The notes under the pieces were generated by a model. It saw only the letters and a list, made by a program, of their open reading frames with translations. It was not told the DNA's origin and did not search any database. Below, piece by piece: positions 54,689-64,000 of a stretch of DNA of 64,000 bases (position 1 is its first letter; every line of letters starts with the position of its first letter). The translations under genes and the position numbers were made by a program. The stretch spans positions 2,090,001 through 2,154,000 of the forward strand of contig JAJHZJ010000221.1 of NCBI GenBank assembly GCA_023548195.1, read 5' to 3'. This DNA comes from Bettongia penicillata ogilbyi. Taxonomy: Eukaryota > Chordata > Mammalia > Diprotodontia > Potoroidae.

Positions 54689-56270
54689 CTATTGAGGAAA
54701 GGGAGAAATTTGGTTAGTCCCATTGCTGACAGCTTAGAAAAACTAAATAAAACCTAAGAAGAGATCGCTGGACCCAAGTCTTGACCTGTCTCATCATGTT
54801 TAATGTTCACGGCCCACTTCAGGTTGACAGTAATGGTAAATAAGGATGACTAGCAGCTGGCTAGAAATCAACTAAAAACTCCTCAAATAAGCAAAATTTC
54901 TCTGGTGAGGATACTTGTGAAAGGGTTAGCTGCTGAAAGAAAACCTCAGAAGTCTTGCTGGAGTTCCTCCAAGTCCAATTTTAGTTTAAAATGAAGTAGT
55001 TTTGAATATCATTCACTGTATTAGGGGGCAAGAGAACGAAGGTGTGTTACTTAGGATGCTAAAAGTCCATTTACAAGTGTCTCTGGAATTACCCTGAACT
55101 GTTAATTTGGCAGAAAAAGAGGTTTTCATCAGGATCCTTCTATTCATTTCCAAAGGGACCTTCCATCACCACTGTGACAGATCACCACACTGACCTTGGC
55201 CTTCTCTGAAGAAGCCTTGCGTGTGCTGGGCACCAAATGAGGAGGATGTATGACTTCAAAAGGAAATAGACTCTAAGCTCCTTGAGGACAGGAACTGTTT
55301 GAATTTTATCTTTACATACCTGACACAAAAGAAGTAATAATTCCTTGCTGAACTGAACAAAGAAAATAACAGGCTGAGGCCAAAGAAACCAGTACCATTT
55401 TCATCCCAGTCTGTGTCTCTACTGAGACTTCCCATGCTGTGTGTGAACTGGCACTAACCATCCCTGTCTCTGTGTAACTTCCCTCCAAGCGATCAGCTCA
55501 AAAGCTCAGAGCAGACCAACTTGGAATCATTTCATTTATCCGTGCTTCTGCCAATGCTGTGACAGCCTTTCTTCTTCAGTTGCAATAGCTTAGAAAATCT
55601 TCCTGGTAGAAGGAATAGGGCCATGTAGTATTTTAAATCACATAAAACTAAGCACAACAAGACTTACAGGGTTCTAACAGTGACTGTGGGATTAGTTAAG
55701 GTTCTGAGAACCAAAAGGCTGTGACTCTGCCTTCTCAGAGCTGTTATGGACAACTGCTTCTTGGCAAAATAACTTTCAGTAAAAAAAAAAATTAATAAAG
55801 GTGAGTTTAACCACCTTGCCTTGAGTCAGCTTCGGATATAGCACAGTTCTCCCTGCAAAAAGATATTCCTGAAAATAGAAAACAAAGATCCACCCACTAT
55901 TCAACAGCTTTTGGAAGGCAAGGAGCAAGAAACCTGTAAAAGCCTTCACAGCAGAAAACAAAGTTATGAAGTGGAACATGGAACAAAAGATGACAAAAAG
56001 GGGAAGAAGTATTAGGAGACAAGGTGAAAAGAGGGGGCTTTGGTTATTACAATGGGAAGAAAAGACTTTGGGGCTTGTGAACCAGAGATCCAACTGAGAA
56101 AGAGCAAGAACTTTGGGGAACATGACGATGAAAAAGACAAAAAGAAGAGCCTGCTTGGCCCATTCATGCTGGGCTCACTGCCAAAGCTTTGTAGTCCTGC
56201 TGAAATCCAAGTTGGGACCCAACTCCCTCCCTTGGAACCCAACAAAACCTGTTGAAGTTATAATTCTTAC
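54689..56270 (-). other. putative last intron of the host gene
   Basis: It starts with a GTAAGA donor (complement of 56,265-56,270) and ends at the AG at 54,689-54,690. It contains an L2-like tail at about 55,270-55,360 (plus) and a candidate small exon at 55,815-55,868. Open frames at 55,776-56,421 are otherwise unsupported. Confidence 0.5.
55815..55868 (-). other. candidate in-frame cassette exon (54 nt)
   Basis: Complement: a strong pyrimidine tract with 'tctattttcag' then 54 bases open in phase 0 ('EYLFAGRTVLYPKLTQGK'), followed by a weak donor (GTGGTT). Length and phase would insert 18 residues between the two exons without shifting frame. Without the donor the frame runs on to a stop, giving an alternative end. 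Sequence evidence only. Confidence 0.25.
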
Positions 56271-56437
56271 CTCAAGGGAAGAATCTGGCCTTCTGCTAAG
56301 AATCTTGTCAACAACTTCAGACACAGTCCAGGCCCTTGCTTTATCGGGTTCCCTCTCGTATTCCTCCACATTACTTGTGAATGTACTAGTTTCAGAACTT
56401 ATTATGGATCGGGCTCGTTGAGGTGGATAACCAAAAT
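56271..56437 (-). CDS. probable penultimate coding exon of the host gene
   Basis: 167 bp on the complement: acceptor 'ttttctcctttgaag' (ending at 56,438), two bases completing a codon split by the previous intron, then 55 open codons and donor GAG|GTAAGA at 56,271/56,270. Protein features: a basic/Ser-Thr-rich start with 'PPQRARSIISSETST', an acidic hinge and a helix-like 'AWTVSEVVDKILSRR'. Codons are GC-mixed, unlike the flanking AT-rich DNA. The 3' phase (0) matches the terminal exon at 54,548-54,688. Earlier exons must lie upstream at higher coordinates, possibly outside the window. Protein not recognised. Confidence 0.65.
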
Positions 56438-56860
56438 CTTCAAAGGAGAAAAAGTTGAGGTTATGTATCTGGCTGTATTGACATGTTCCTGAGAACGGAT
56501 ATCAGTATTCTTTGTTAGGACTGTTGGGGCCAAGGCATCCTATTATATTCCACAGTTTGACTCATAACATCTGGGTTTTCTGAGCAATATATTATTCTCA
56601 GGGCATCTTGCAGCTTCTATAAGTGCTATCCTGGAGCAAATGCTATCAAGGTATCAAGTTGAGAGAGAATAAATTGTTATTTTCTCTTGTGGCTCAAAAA
56701 TTAAGAACTCCTAAAGGAAAATATTGAGAGGCCTGGAGAGGAGAGTCAAAGCTAAGACGAACTCAATGAAAGACCTACTTTGGGAAATAGGATAATTAAC
56801 CTTCCATATAGACTGCCACAGAGGCTTTTTAGGACACATTTTCAAGCACATTCTTCCAAG

Positions 56861-58011
56861 CAGGGGTTGACAAACTTTTTGTATAAAGGGCCAGATAGTA
56901 AATAGTTTAGGCTTTGCAGGCCAAAATGCAAAACGGAGGATATTAAAAGTACTTACATAAGAATAGAATACAAATTTCCACAGTTTTTACTGATAAATTT
57001 CAAAATTAAAAATAAATATATTCTTGATAATACAGGTCTACTAGTGAGAAGAATGGAATTATTTTTCTATGGAATAACACTTTAATTAGAGTTCAAAGTG
57101 AGTATTTCCTATCATCAAAATCAATTGCAAATGTTCATCTGTTAATGCTGATCTGCAATGAGATTTTATGTAGTTTATCTCTGAAAATGTCTTTTCATAT
57201 AGATAAGTAATGCCAAATGCTGATATCATTCCATGGGTATGTTTTTAATTAATCATAATCATTAATTAGAAGACATTTAAAGATTCTAATAGATTATTTT
57301 CTTGAAAACTGGCTTTTTAGCACGTCACTCACACTGCAGATGAATGACTTACAATTGAAGGTTAGTGGAAGTTCTTCAGTTATACAGTTAAATACAATTT
57401 GAAATATGGAAATTTCTTTTGCACTTACATCGAGATCTAAAAACTGTAGTTTGAGATTGAAAAAAGTATCCACTGCAAATTTGTATGGAAATGGAATCTT
57501 GCTTCTCGTTTTAATTCCTGACACAACAGAAAGTGTATAAAAGCAGCCTGACATCACTTGGGAGTCTAACGGTGTTAGCTGAGATTGAACTGACAGATGA
57601 GCAAAGTGCCTTGTGATTTTTAGGTTGAAGTCCTCATCAAGCCTGTAGCCAAAGCTCATTTCCAAAGCCACACAGGGCTGGATAATGAGGGATGTGGGTG
57701 GTTCTTCTTATCCTGAAAAATTTCAGTCCCAGCCTTGAGCTTAAAAAACCCTATGAAACTCTTTTTCTGCTTCCTCTTTCCTTGTTTTAGTACGATGGAT
57801 ATGCACTAGTAGTAACAATATCAGTAAAATATTGTGGTACACTGATATGTGTGGTTTGTCGTGCACCGAGCAGCAAAATGGAGCAAGCAGAGCACCAGTG
57901 ACAAGACAGAAAAATGAACCTGGCTGTGCTCCCATTAAACTTTAGCTCTCCTACCATACACAAACAAGCAGATCTGGCAAGTAACCCCAGGCTTCAGTTT
58001 GTCAATCCCTG
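56861..58011 (-). mobile_element. hAT-type DNA transposon, about 1.15 kb, decayed
   Basis: Terminal inverted repeats: CAGGGGTTGACAAACT at 56,861-56,876 and the complement CAGGGATTGACAAACT at 58,011-57,996 (15 of 16 match). Inside the left end, 'gggccagatagtaaatagtt' and 'taggctttgcaggcca' are signatures of Charlie-like hAT elements known in mammals. The flanking 8 bp no longer match. It encodes a transposase remnant on the minus strand and lies upstream of the host exons, presumably in an intron. Confidence 0.75.
57100..57671 (-). pseudogene. hAT transposase C-terminal remnant
   Basis: The open part (57,294-57,671, 125 codons) ends with 'FNCITEELPLTFNCKSF' and 'SDVLKSQF', which correspond to the block before the dimerisation domain of Charlie-type hAT transposases (a 'PF.C..EE.P...Q.E...L...D.LK..F'-like order). 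Past a stop and frameshift, 57,110-57,230 encodes 'YLYEKTFSEINYIKSHCRS' and 'LTDEHLQ', the conserved hAT dimerisation motif. The DDE-type catalytic core is not visible in an element this short. No function is expected. Confidence 0.65.
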
Positions 58012-58184
58012 GTCTATGACAAATGGCCATTAATAGCCTCTGGACAGTCTCTCCCCCTTGCCTTGTGGGTAATTTATGTTCGGGAATGAAAATGACTGCC
58101 TTCATGGCAGCAACATAAGGATAAGGCAGACAGTTAGGTGAAAACATGGAGTGCAACTTCCAAACCTAACAAACCGGCAAAGGT

Positions 58185-58201
58185 GACCAAAAAAAAAAAA
58201 A
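58185..58201. repeat. poly-A run
   Basis: Run of about 15 A bases just before the L1 3' fragment. Confidence 0.8.
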
Positions 58202-58204
58202 AAG

Positions 58205-58690
58205 CAAAATGACAGTTGTTGGAGGAGCTAGGGAAAGGCAGGCATACTGGGGCACTCTAACTGAAACTATGGACTGGCCCAGCTATTCTGGAAAGCATCT
58301 TGCAACTATCCCCCAAAAGTCAATACAGAGTATATTGATCCAACAATACCACTACAAGACCTACTGCCCAAAGAAACAGAAAAGGAACTCATGTATGATG
58401 ACATTCATAGTAACACTTTTTGGTTGTAACAAAAAACAGGAAACAAAGGAAGCATCTATCAACGGGAGAATGACTGAACAAATTATGGCATGTGAATGTA
58501 ATGAAATTTATTGCACAATAAGAAATTATGAAAGGGAATGTTTCAGATAAGCCTGGAAAGATGTGCATGAAATGATGCAAGGAATAACATTACAGAAAAA
58601 AAACACAATTACGAAAGATCTTCTGAGAACTCTGAGCAATGAATGAACTGACAAATCTCACTGGGCTCCAGAGGACAGAGAAGGCACACT
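58205..58690 (+). repeat. L1 3' end fragment
   Basis: Sense L1 ORF2 end and 3' region: 'cccagctattctggaaagca', 'gaatgactgaacaaattatg', 'aagcctggaaagatgtgcat', 'ctgagaactctgagcaatga'. Decayed. Confidence 0.65.
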
Positions 58691-60774
58691 ACCCATGTCC
58701 TAGCAAATGGCTAACAAGCTCAAGGGGGCAGAAAGGAGCACGCATTTTTGCAAATGGTAAATGTCTGGGTTTGTTTGGTTTGTTAATGCATGCTCTAAGT
58801 GTTGTCATTTTCTTTTTGAATTTAGGGAAGCGGAGAGAAACTAGCGACAGAGTTGACCCCCCAAAAGAAAGAAGAGTCCCTAAAGTACTTTTTAAAATGC
58901 ACAGAAGAAAATAAGTAATTTCAGAAGGAAATATGGAGAGGTCATCTTTGAAAGCAACATGTTGAATGTTATATACTTTTTAAAAAGCAAAGCTATACAT
59001 AATAGAAACTCTCATTTTCATATATAATCATCTTTCTTGAAAAAACAATATGGAACACAACAAAAGAGTATATGTCTTTTAAAAGAGCATTATTGTTTTT
59101 CTTATTTGATGATTTCTAGTTTAAGTCCCAACGTTTTCATGCTATTATCTAGTTTCATTAAATCAAGTCTGAAGCTTATAAGCAACCTACCGTGTTTTAA
59201 TACTCTTGGCAAAGGTACTCTGCTGTGCTACAACAAACAAACACACACACACAGAGTTCATTCAGACTTAGATTAGCTCCAAACCAATACTAATTTGAAG
59301 TAGTAGCAATATCCATTCAACTACTCAAACTACTTTGTTGGACAAAAACGCTTGCTGTCCCTTTATAAATAAATGCAAATATTCTAATACCAAGTTTTGC
59401 TAAATCAGCAAAATGTCCTCCTTAAGAAAAGAGCTACTGTTACCATTACTGTCATACATTGGTACATATTTTACACTATGGTTATATACTGAGATATATA
59501 AAAGAAATTACATATCTTTATCTTAGGATGCAAGAAATAGCTATCATGGTAAGATTCTAAGAAAAGAATCACATACACTACCCACGTTGGAGGGCTACCA
59601 AAATCTAATCAACTAAAATTAAGATAGCCTAATCAGTCTTATACCATCTATTTAAAAATTATGATTTTCAAATACAGTCAAAAGAAGCCTGCTTGATGTC
59701 CTTGTTGATTATGCTATGTAATGGGCTCAAGGATGGCAAACAACCCTCTCTATAAATATATACACAATACACACACGTTTTTCTTAAAACATTTTCAAAT
59801 ATGGAAGAAAAATTCTTCTAGCTATAGGATCTAAGGCAATTTCCCCCCAGAAACTCCTGTTCTACTACAACAGAAGATAGACAATCTAGCTAAATTAAGA
59901 GATGGATGCTTTGTTTACAGAAGAGGTTAGACATTTAATTTTGGTTGAACTTTGAGGTGTCAAGCTGAATATACACAAACTAACGGTATGAAGGGAGATG
60001 CAGATAATGTCACTCAGCAGCCACCTGCACCATGACAACTCTGAAGGCAGGAATCATGGCTGCCACTTCAAGTTTTGCACAAGAACCTCATTCTCTCTGA
60101 AAATTTTATCTTTCCTGTTTTAAGTAGAATGTCAATGTAATTCACAAGGCTAGGAGTAAGTTATAAGGTCAGGATATTACAGAAAGACCAGATCTTGAAC
60201 CCATCTTTGCAGGAAGTAGAAACTTATTTTAAAAAAAAATCTGTCACCACAATATAAGGTGAAGAGTGAATCTAGGAGCTGATGATGGCACTGAACACAT
60301 GAACAAGCACCGTAGCTGGTACAAAAGGAGAGGTTGAAATAAAGAAAACTGAACAAGGGCTAAAGAGCAGCTTAGCATGCTACAAACAACAGTCACTGGA
60401 AAGAACTGGGCGTGAAATTGGTTTCTCTGAATTCAAGACGTAATAGAAGTTAGCAGCAAATGGGAAACTTAGTCCAATGTAACGTTACTCAGGGCAGGTT
60501 TCTAAGCTTTCAGAATTGTCATCTAGGAAATGGGAATGATAATTATGGCTCTGGATTGCTACATAGAACAGCTTATACTGATTTATGTATACAAGAGTAT
60601 TTTACAAATAAAGCTTTGAAATGTTAACAATTAATTATTTTAAAAAAACTCTTAAAAACAAATTCAGACCATCATGGAATCTGGAGAAATTTCTGGAGAA
60701 AATTCTGGAGAAAAGTTCTTAAGCCAGAATTTCAGGATCATGAGCTTAAATTTTAACCAACAGATGGCATATTC
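58691..60774. other. intron-like or intergenic DNA, nothing firmly identified
   Basis: Contains a (CA)n run at 59,240-59,254 and no repeat I can name. A possible tiny acceptor-donor pair on the minus strand at 60,489-60,522 was considered and not accepted. Confidence 0.35.
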
Positions 60775-60930
60775 ACCACTGGAGCAATGGAAAGTGGGCA
60801 GGATTTGGAGTTAGAGGAAAAGGCTTAAACAACAGGCTGAGGGCCTCATTTTACCCAGCTGTGAAGGGAGGGGGTGAAACTAGGCAAGCTTCTGCCTCCC
60901 TCCTCCCAGCTCTAAACCTAGACTCTAAAT
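60775..60930 (+). repeat. MIR/THER1-type SINE, 3' part
   Basis: 'ggatttggagttagaggaaa', 'gggcctcattttacccagct' and 'cctcccagctctaaacctag' follow THER1 order. Confidence 0.5.
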
Positions 60931-62225
60931 GAGTGGCCACACAAGCAAAGCTCTGCTCTCCTTGGACTCTTCTTCCTGAGAACCATTTTGTAGTGTCCAA
61001 TTCCAGGTCACTCATTTTTCTCAGAGCCCTCCCTACCTGAGACAATTCATCAGATGATAAGAGCAAAATATGCAAGAAAAAGCTGCACAAACCTGAAAAG
61101 CAAATTTTATAAAATTTCCAAAATAGCACTCCAAGTTGAGTGTTTACTGATCACAAAACAGAACCTGCATAATATTTTAGATGTAGGCTTTCAATAACAA
61201 TATTAGAATGGCAATTATTTCCAGTCCCTTTTTATATCTTTGGAATACAGAGACCTTAGATATTTAGTAAGCCCTGAATACTGCAAATGAGGAAACAGAA
61301 TCCCCAAATACCTCATCCGATTAGAAGACTAAGTATCTTGCAGATAATATGTTCTTTTGGGGTGCTGAGGACCTAGGCGTAGAGTCAGGATGCTGGATAG
61401 GTCCTCTGAGCTGCCCCTATGGTCATTGCCTGTGTTTCCTCTAGCCAGCTGGAGAGGATGTACCCCCCCACTGAAGATGTATTTGTGTGGCCAGAAGTAA
61501 AGGTACTAAAAAATGTCAACTATGGCATCCTTCACCCTTCACCCACATTTTCAGTCCACCAGACTCTTTGTGAAGAACATGATCCAGATTGTCCTATCCA
61601 AGAGAAAAGTTCCTTTCTGATTATACCAAAGTTACGGATTTCTTTCTGCATCATCGTGTCCTGCCTACACGATCCATAGGTAGAGACGGATTAGTGCCAC
61701 ATCTTTGGTACCAACGGCAGGCTAGTCAGGAGTCTACAGGTAAGTCAGTTTCCTGACTGAGCAACAGAAGGTGCTCTTGTGCATGATATATTTCTAGAAA
61801 CAAAACTGCCTCCACCAGTTGCATGTTACCACGTTCTGCAATGACAGCATTTGCTATCACCTTTCTCAAAAATTTATAGGAATCACCTCTCTCTATGAGC
61901 ATCATTTTTCTGGAGATGTGACTATAAAGAGTTCATTCGACTTACATGCTCCTGAGGATAGTACACTGGTTGCCTTGGGCACTTTTGGCTTAGATGTAGT
62001 TCTATGTGGCTTTAACCCAAGGCTGTGCACACCACAATCTCTCCTACTAGAAGGGTCACATCAAAGAGGAATCTGTTTCTAGGAGGCTGGTATGGTCTTA
62101 AGGACAGACACACCCTATAGGCAACTTGCTCTGCTAGAAGCAGGTCTAAGTCATTTAACGCTAAGAGAGAATGTTTCCTCTGCAGAGAAAAATTTTATCT
62201 GTATAAAATGCATATGATACATGTT
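60931..62225. other. unassigned stretch with two plus-strand frames of 86-87 codons
   Basis: Plus-strand frames at 61,419-61,679 and 61,819-62,082 are not obviously shadows of anything. They lack a recognised domain, and neither has a clean acceptor plus donor. On the minus strand a possible exon at 61,045-61,100 was considered. I call no gene. Confidence 0.3.
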
Positions 62226-62229
62226 TCTG

Positions 62230-64000
62230 GTTTTGGATAGATGCTTTTTATGACATTAAAAATGGTCCCTCTATGCCTACACTTAATAGGGCTTTTTGCA
62301 TAGAGTGTTTTACTTTGTCAAAGGCTTTTTCTGCATCTACTGAGATAGTGATTTAGTTCTGGATGTTTTGATTTTTAATATAATTATGTTGTTTTCCTAA
62401 TGTTGAGCCATCCTTGCAACTCTGGGATAAATCCTACTTGGTCGTGATGGATGATTTCTTGGATAAATCACTGGTCTGTTTAATAGGATTTTGTTTACAG
62501 TTTTTGAGTTAATGCTCATTAATGATATTGCCTTATAGTTTTGTATGTTTTATTTTTCCCTGGTTTAAGAATTAGGACGATATTTGTCTCTTAAAGACTT
62601 CTGATAGATTCTTTCTCAGCTTTTGAGAATAAGTTGTGAAGCAAGGGTATTAACTGTACTTTAAAAGTTTGACAGAATCCATCAAGATTAGCTCTTTTCT
62701 TTGGTAGTGCCTTTTCTGGGAGGTTATTTAAAAATCTCTATTTGGTCTTCTAAGAGTTTGGGTATTTTACATTTTTGAAGGCACATGTTTTTCACCTTCT
62801 CAGTTTTGTTAGCATATAACTATTCACACTATGTTCTGGTTATTCTTTTTTGATTCCAGTTTTATCATGATTTTATCTTGTTCATTTGTTATTTTATTGA
62901 TGTGATTTTCCTGCTCTCTTCTTTTTAATCAGATTAGCAAAAGATTTGTAGATTTTATTAGTCTTTTCAAAGAATTTGCTTTCAGTTTTATCATTTCTAT
63001 GAGGATTTTTGTTTTTAATCTGTGTTTTCCCTCTAATTCTTAGTATCTCCTTTTTTTGTGCCTGTTAGGTTTATTTGTTTGAAAAGGCATATTCACATCA
63101 TTAATCTTGTCTCTTTTTCTATTTTGCTAATTAATGTTTTTAAGAATATGATTTTCCTTTGAGTACTGTTTTAGCTGCATATCAGGAATTTTAGTATTTT
63201 GTTTCATCATTATCACTTTCTTTTAGCTAATTACTGTTTCTGTGATTTCTTCTTAGATTCATTATTTACGATTTCATTCATAAGCTTTCATTTGGGCCTC
63301 TATCTTTTGTTTGTGGTCCCTGAACCAATTTTGGGTTTTGTTACTTTATGGCTTACATAGAATGTATTGACTGTTTCCATCTTTTTACATTTGTCTGCAA
63401 TCTCTGTGCCCTCAGACAAGCAGCTCCAGGTGCATGTGTCTATTCTTCTCTGTCCCATTTAGAAAATGCCACAGGTCTGTTAAGTTTAGTTTCTCTAGTT
63501 TATTTCCACTCCAATTTAATTCGAGTAATCACTAGTTTAATTCTTTAGTTTGGAGAAATTTGTTCATTTCATATTTTGCCTTTTATCTTTCTGTTAAACC
63601 TGACCACAAACAGGGCTATGGAAATCTCCTGCTGCTGTCTATGTCTTTTTGAAGCTTAGGTGATGTTTCCGTTGTGAATCTGGATGCTAAAGCATTTCAA
63701 GCGTGTTAGAAGCATGTTACTGATTTCGACTCACTGTCGAGGGCTCCTCTCAGCATAATATTGCTTCCTTGTTTATACTTTTTATTTTTTGAAAGTTTGT
63801 TTTTGTTTGGTCTGGGAGTATGATGGTAACTCATCTTTTCTGGATTCATCTGATGCACAGTAAATTTTTTCTATCCCCTCAACTTTATTTTGTGTATGTC
63901 TTTGGTTTTCAAATGTGTTTCTTGTAAGCAACAGATTTTAGAGTTTTGTTTTCTTATCCAGTCTTTTCGGATTTATTGGATTAATGCTATAAGAGTAAGA
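62230..64000 (-). pseudogene. old L1 ORF2 (reverse transcriptase and endonuclease regions), cut by window edge
   Basis: Antisense L1 order: 62,320-62,460 matches the conserved reverse transcriptase region ('gtcaaaggctttttctgcat', 'ttgagccatccttgcaactc', 'ataaatcctacttggtcgtg'). 62,930-63,350 is the linker after the endonuclease and 63,600-64,000 is the endonuclease region ('aatgtgtttcttgtaagcaa'). All frames are broken. It continues beyond the window. Confidence 0.7.

Noticed and set aside
60489..60522. Possible 34-bp minus-strand exon
   Set aside because: Too short, its end phase does not fit the next exon, and only one frame is open by chance.
61045..61100. Possible minus-strand exon of 56 bp (acceptor 'ttgcttttcag', donor CAG|GTAGGG)
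   Set aside because: Its phases do not connect to the accepted exon at 56,271-56,437, and the encoded residues are hydrophobic and unlike the rest; kept only as a note.
1..64000. A wholly new defence, regulatory or RNA-based system
   Set aside because: All clear structures fall into known classes (L1, HAL1, L2, SINE, hAT, ERV, host exons). No array, cluster or conserved unknown gene set is visible.

Overview
The window is AT-rich, intron-poor, repeat-dense mammalian DNA. The repeats point to a marsupial, most likely an opossum-like or other metatherian genome. Evidence is the abundant tRNA-derived SINE of the Mar1 type (tRNA promoter, MIR-like core, and a tail that reads on the complement as a gaccccatttggggttttc-like block), MIR/THER1-type CORE-SINEs, L2/CR1 LINEs and many L1 LINEs. 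I see no rRNA, tRNA gene, CRISPR or bacterial feature. Most repeat boundaries are read by eye and are good to about 10-50 bp; boundaries fixed by target-site duplications (TSDs) are exact.

Layout. 1-634 is the 3' end of a plus-strand HAL1 (an L1 derivative that keeps ORF1 and lacks ORF2). 0.8-24 kb is a mosaic of old L2, MIR, SINE and L1 3'-end fragments, including a nearly full-length L2 at 10.25-13.36 kb (minus). 24.5-27.9 kb is an ORF2-depleted L1 with a perfect 15-bp TSD, set in or beside a decayed ERV-L-like pol remnant (27.9-30.7 kb, minus). 30.7-32.3 kb holds SINEs. 33-41.1 kb is an L1 (minus) split by a structurally intact 2.9-kb HAL1 (36,217-39,118) that has a perfect 14-bp TSD and an uninterrupted 366-codon ORF1. 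42.6-46.9 kb is another L1 relic split by a second HAL1 (43,785-46,613). 47.5-53.5 kb is a three-level nest: L1 relic, old HAL1, and a younger HAL1 (49,368-52,196). 54.1-56.4 kb carries what I read as the two last coding exons and the 3' UTR of a host gene on the minus strand (56,271-56,437 and 54,110-54,688). 56.86-58.01 kb is a hAT DNA transposon with terminal inverted repeats and a transposase remnant. The right edge (62.2-64 kb) is an old minus-strand L1 ORF2.

How it fits together. The only likely host coding sequence is the C-terminal pair of exons. Everything else I can name is transposon-derived. HAL1s have no reverse transcriptase, so the intact copy must have been copied by L1 ORF2 protein in trans, and its insertion site fits the L1 endonuclease (TT/AAAA). 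HAL1 elements are already described in mammals including marsupials, so the class is not new. The points that deserve a second look are the conserved architecture of these copies (ORF2 deletion junction, doubled 3' module, 5'-UTR reading frame, carried CA tract), an independent ORF2-loss element whose 5' breakpoint is almost the same, and the host gene exons. I did not find convincing evidence of a wholly new system.
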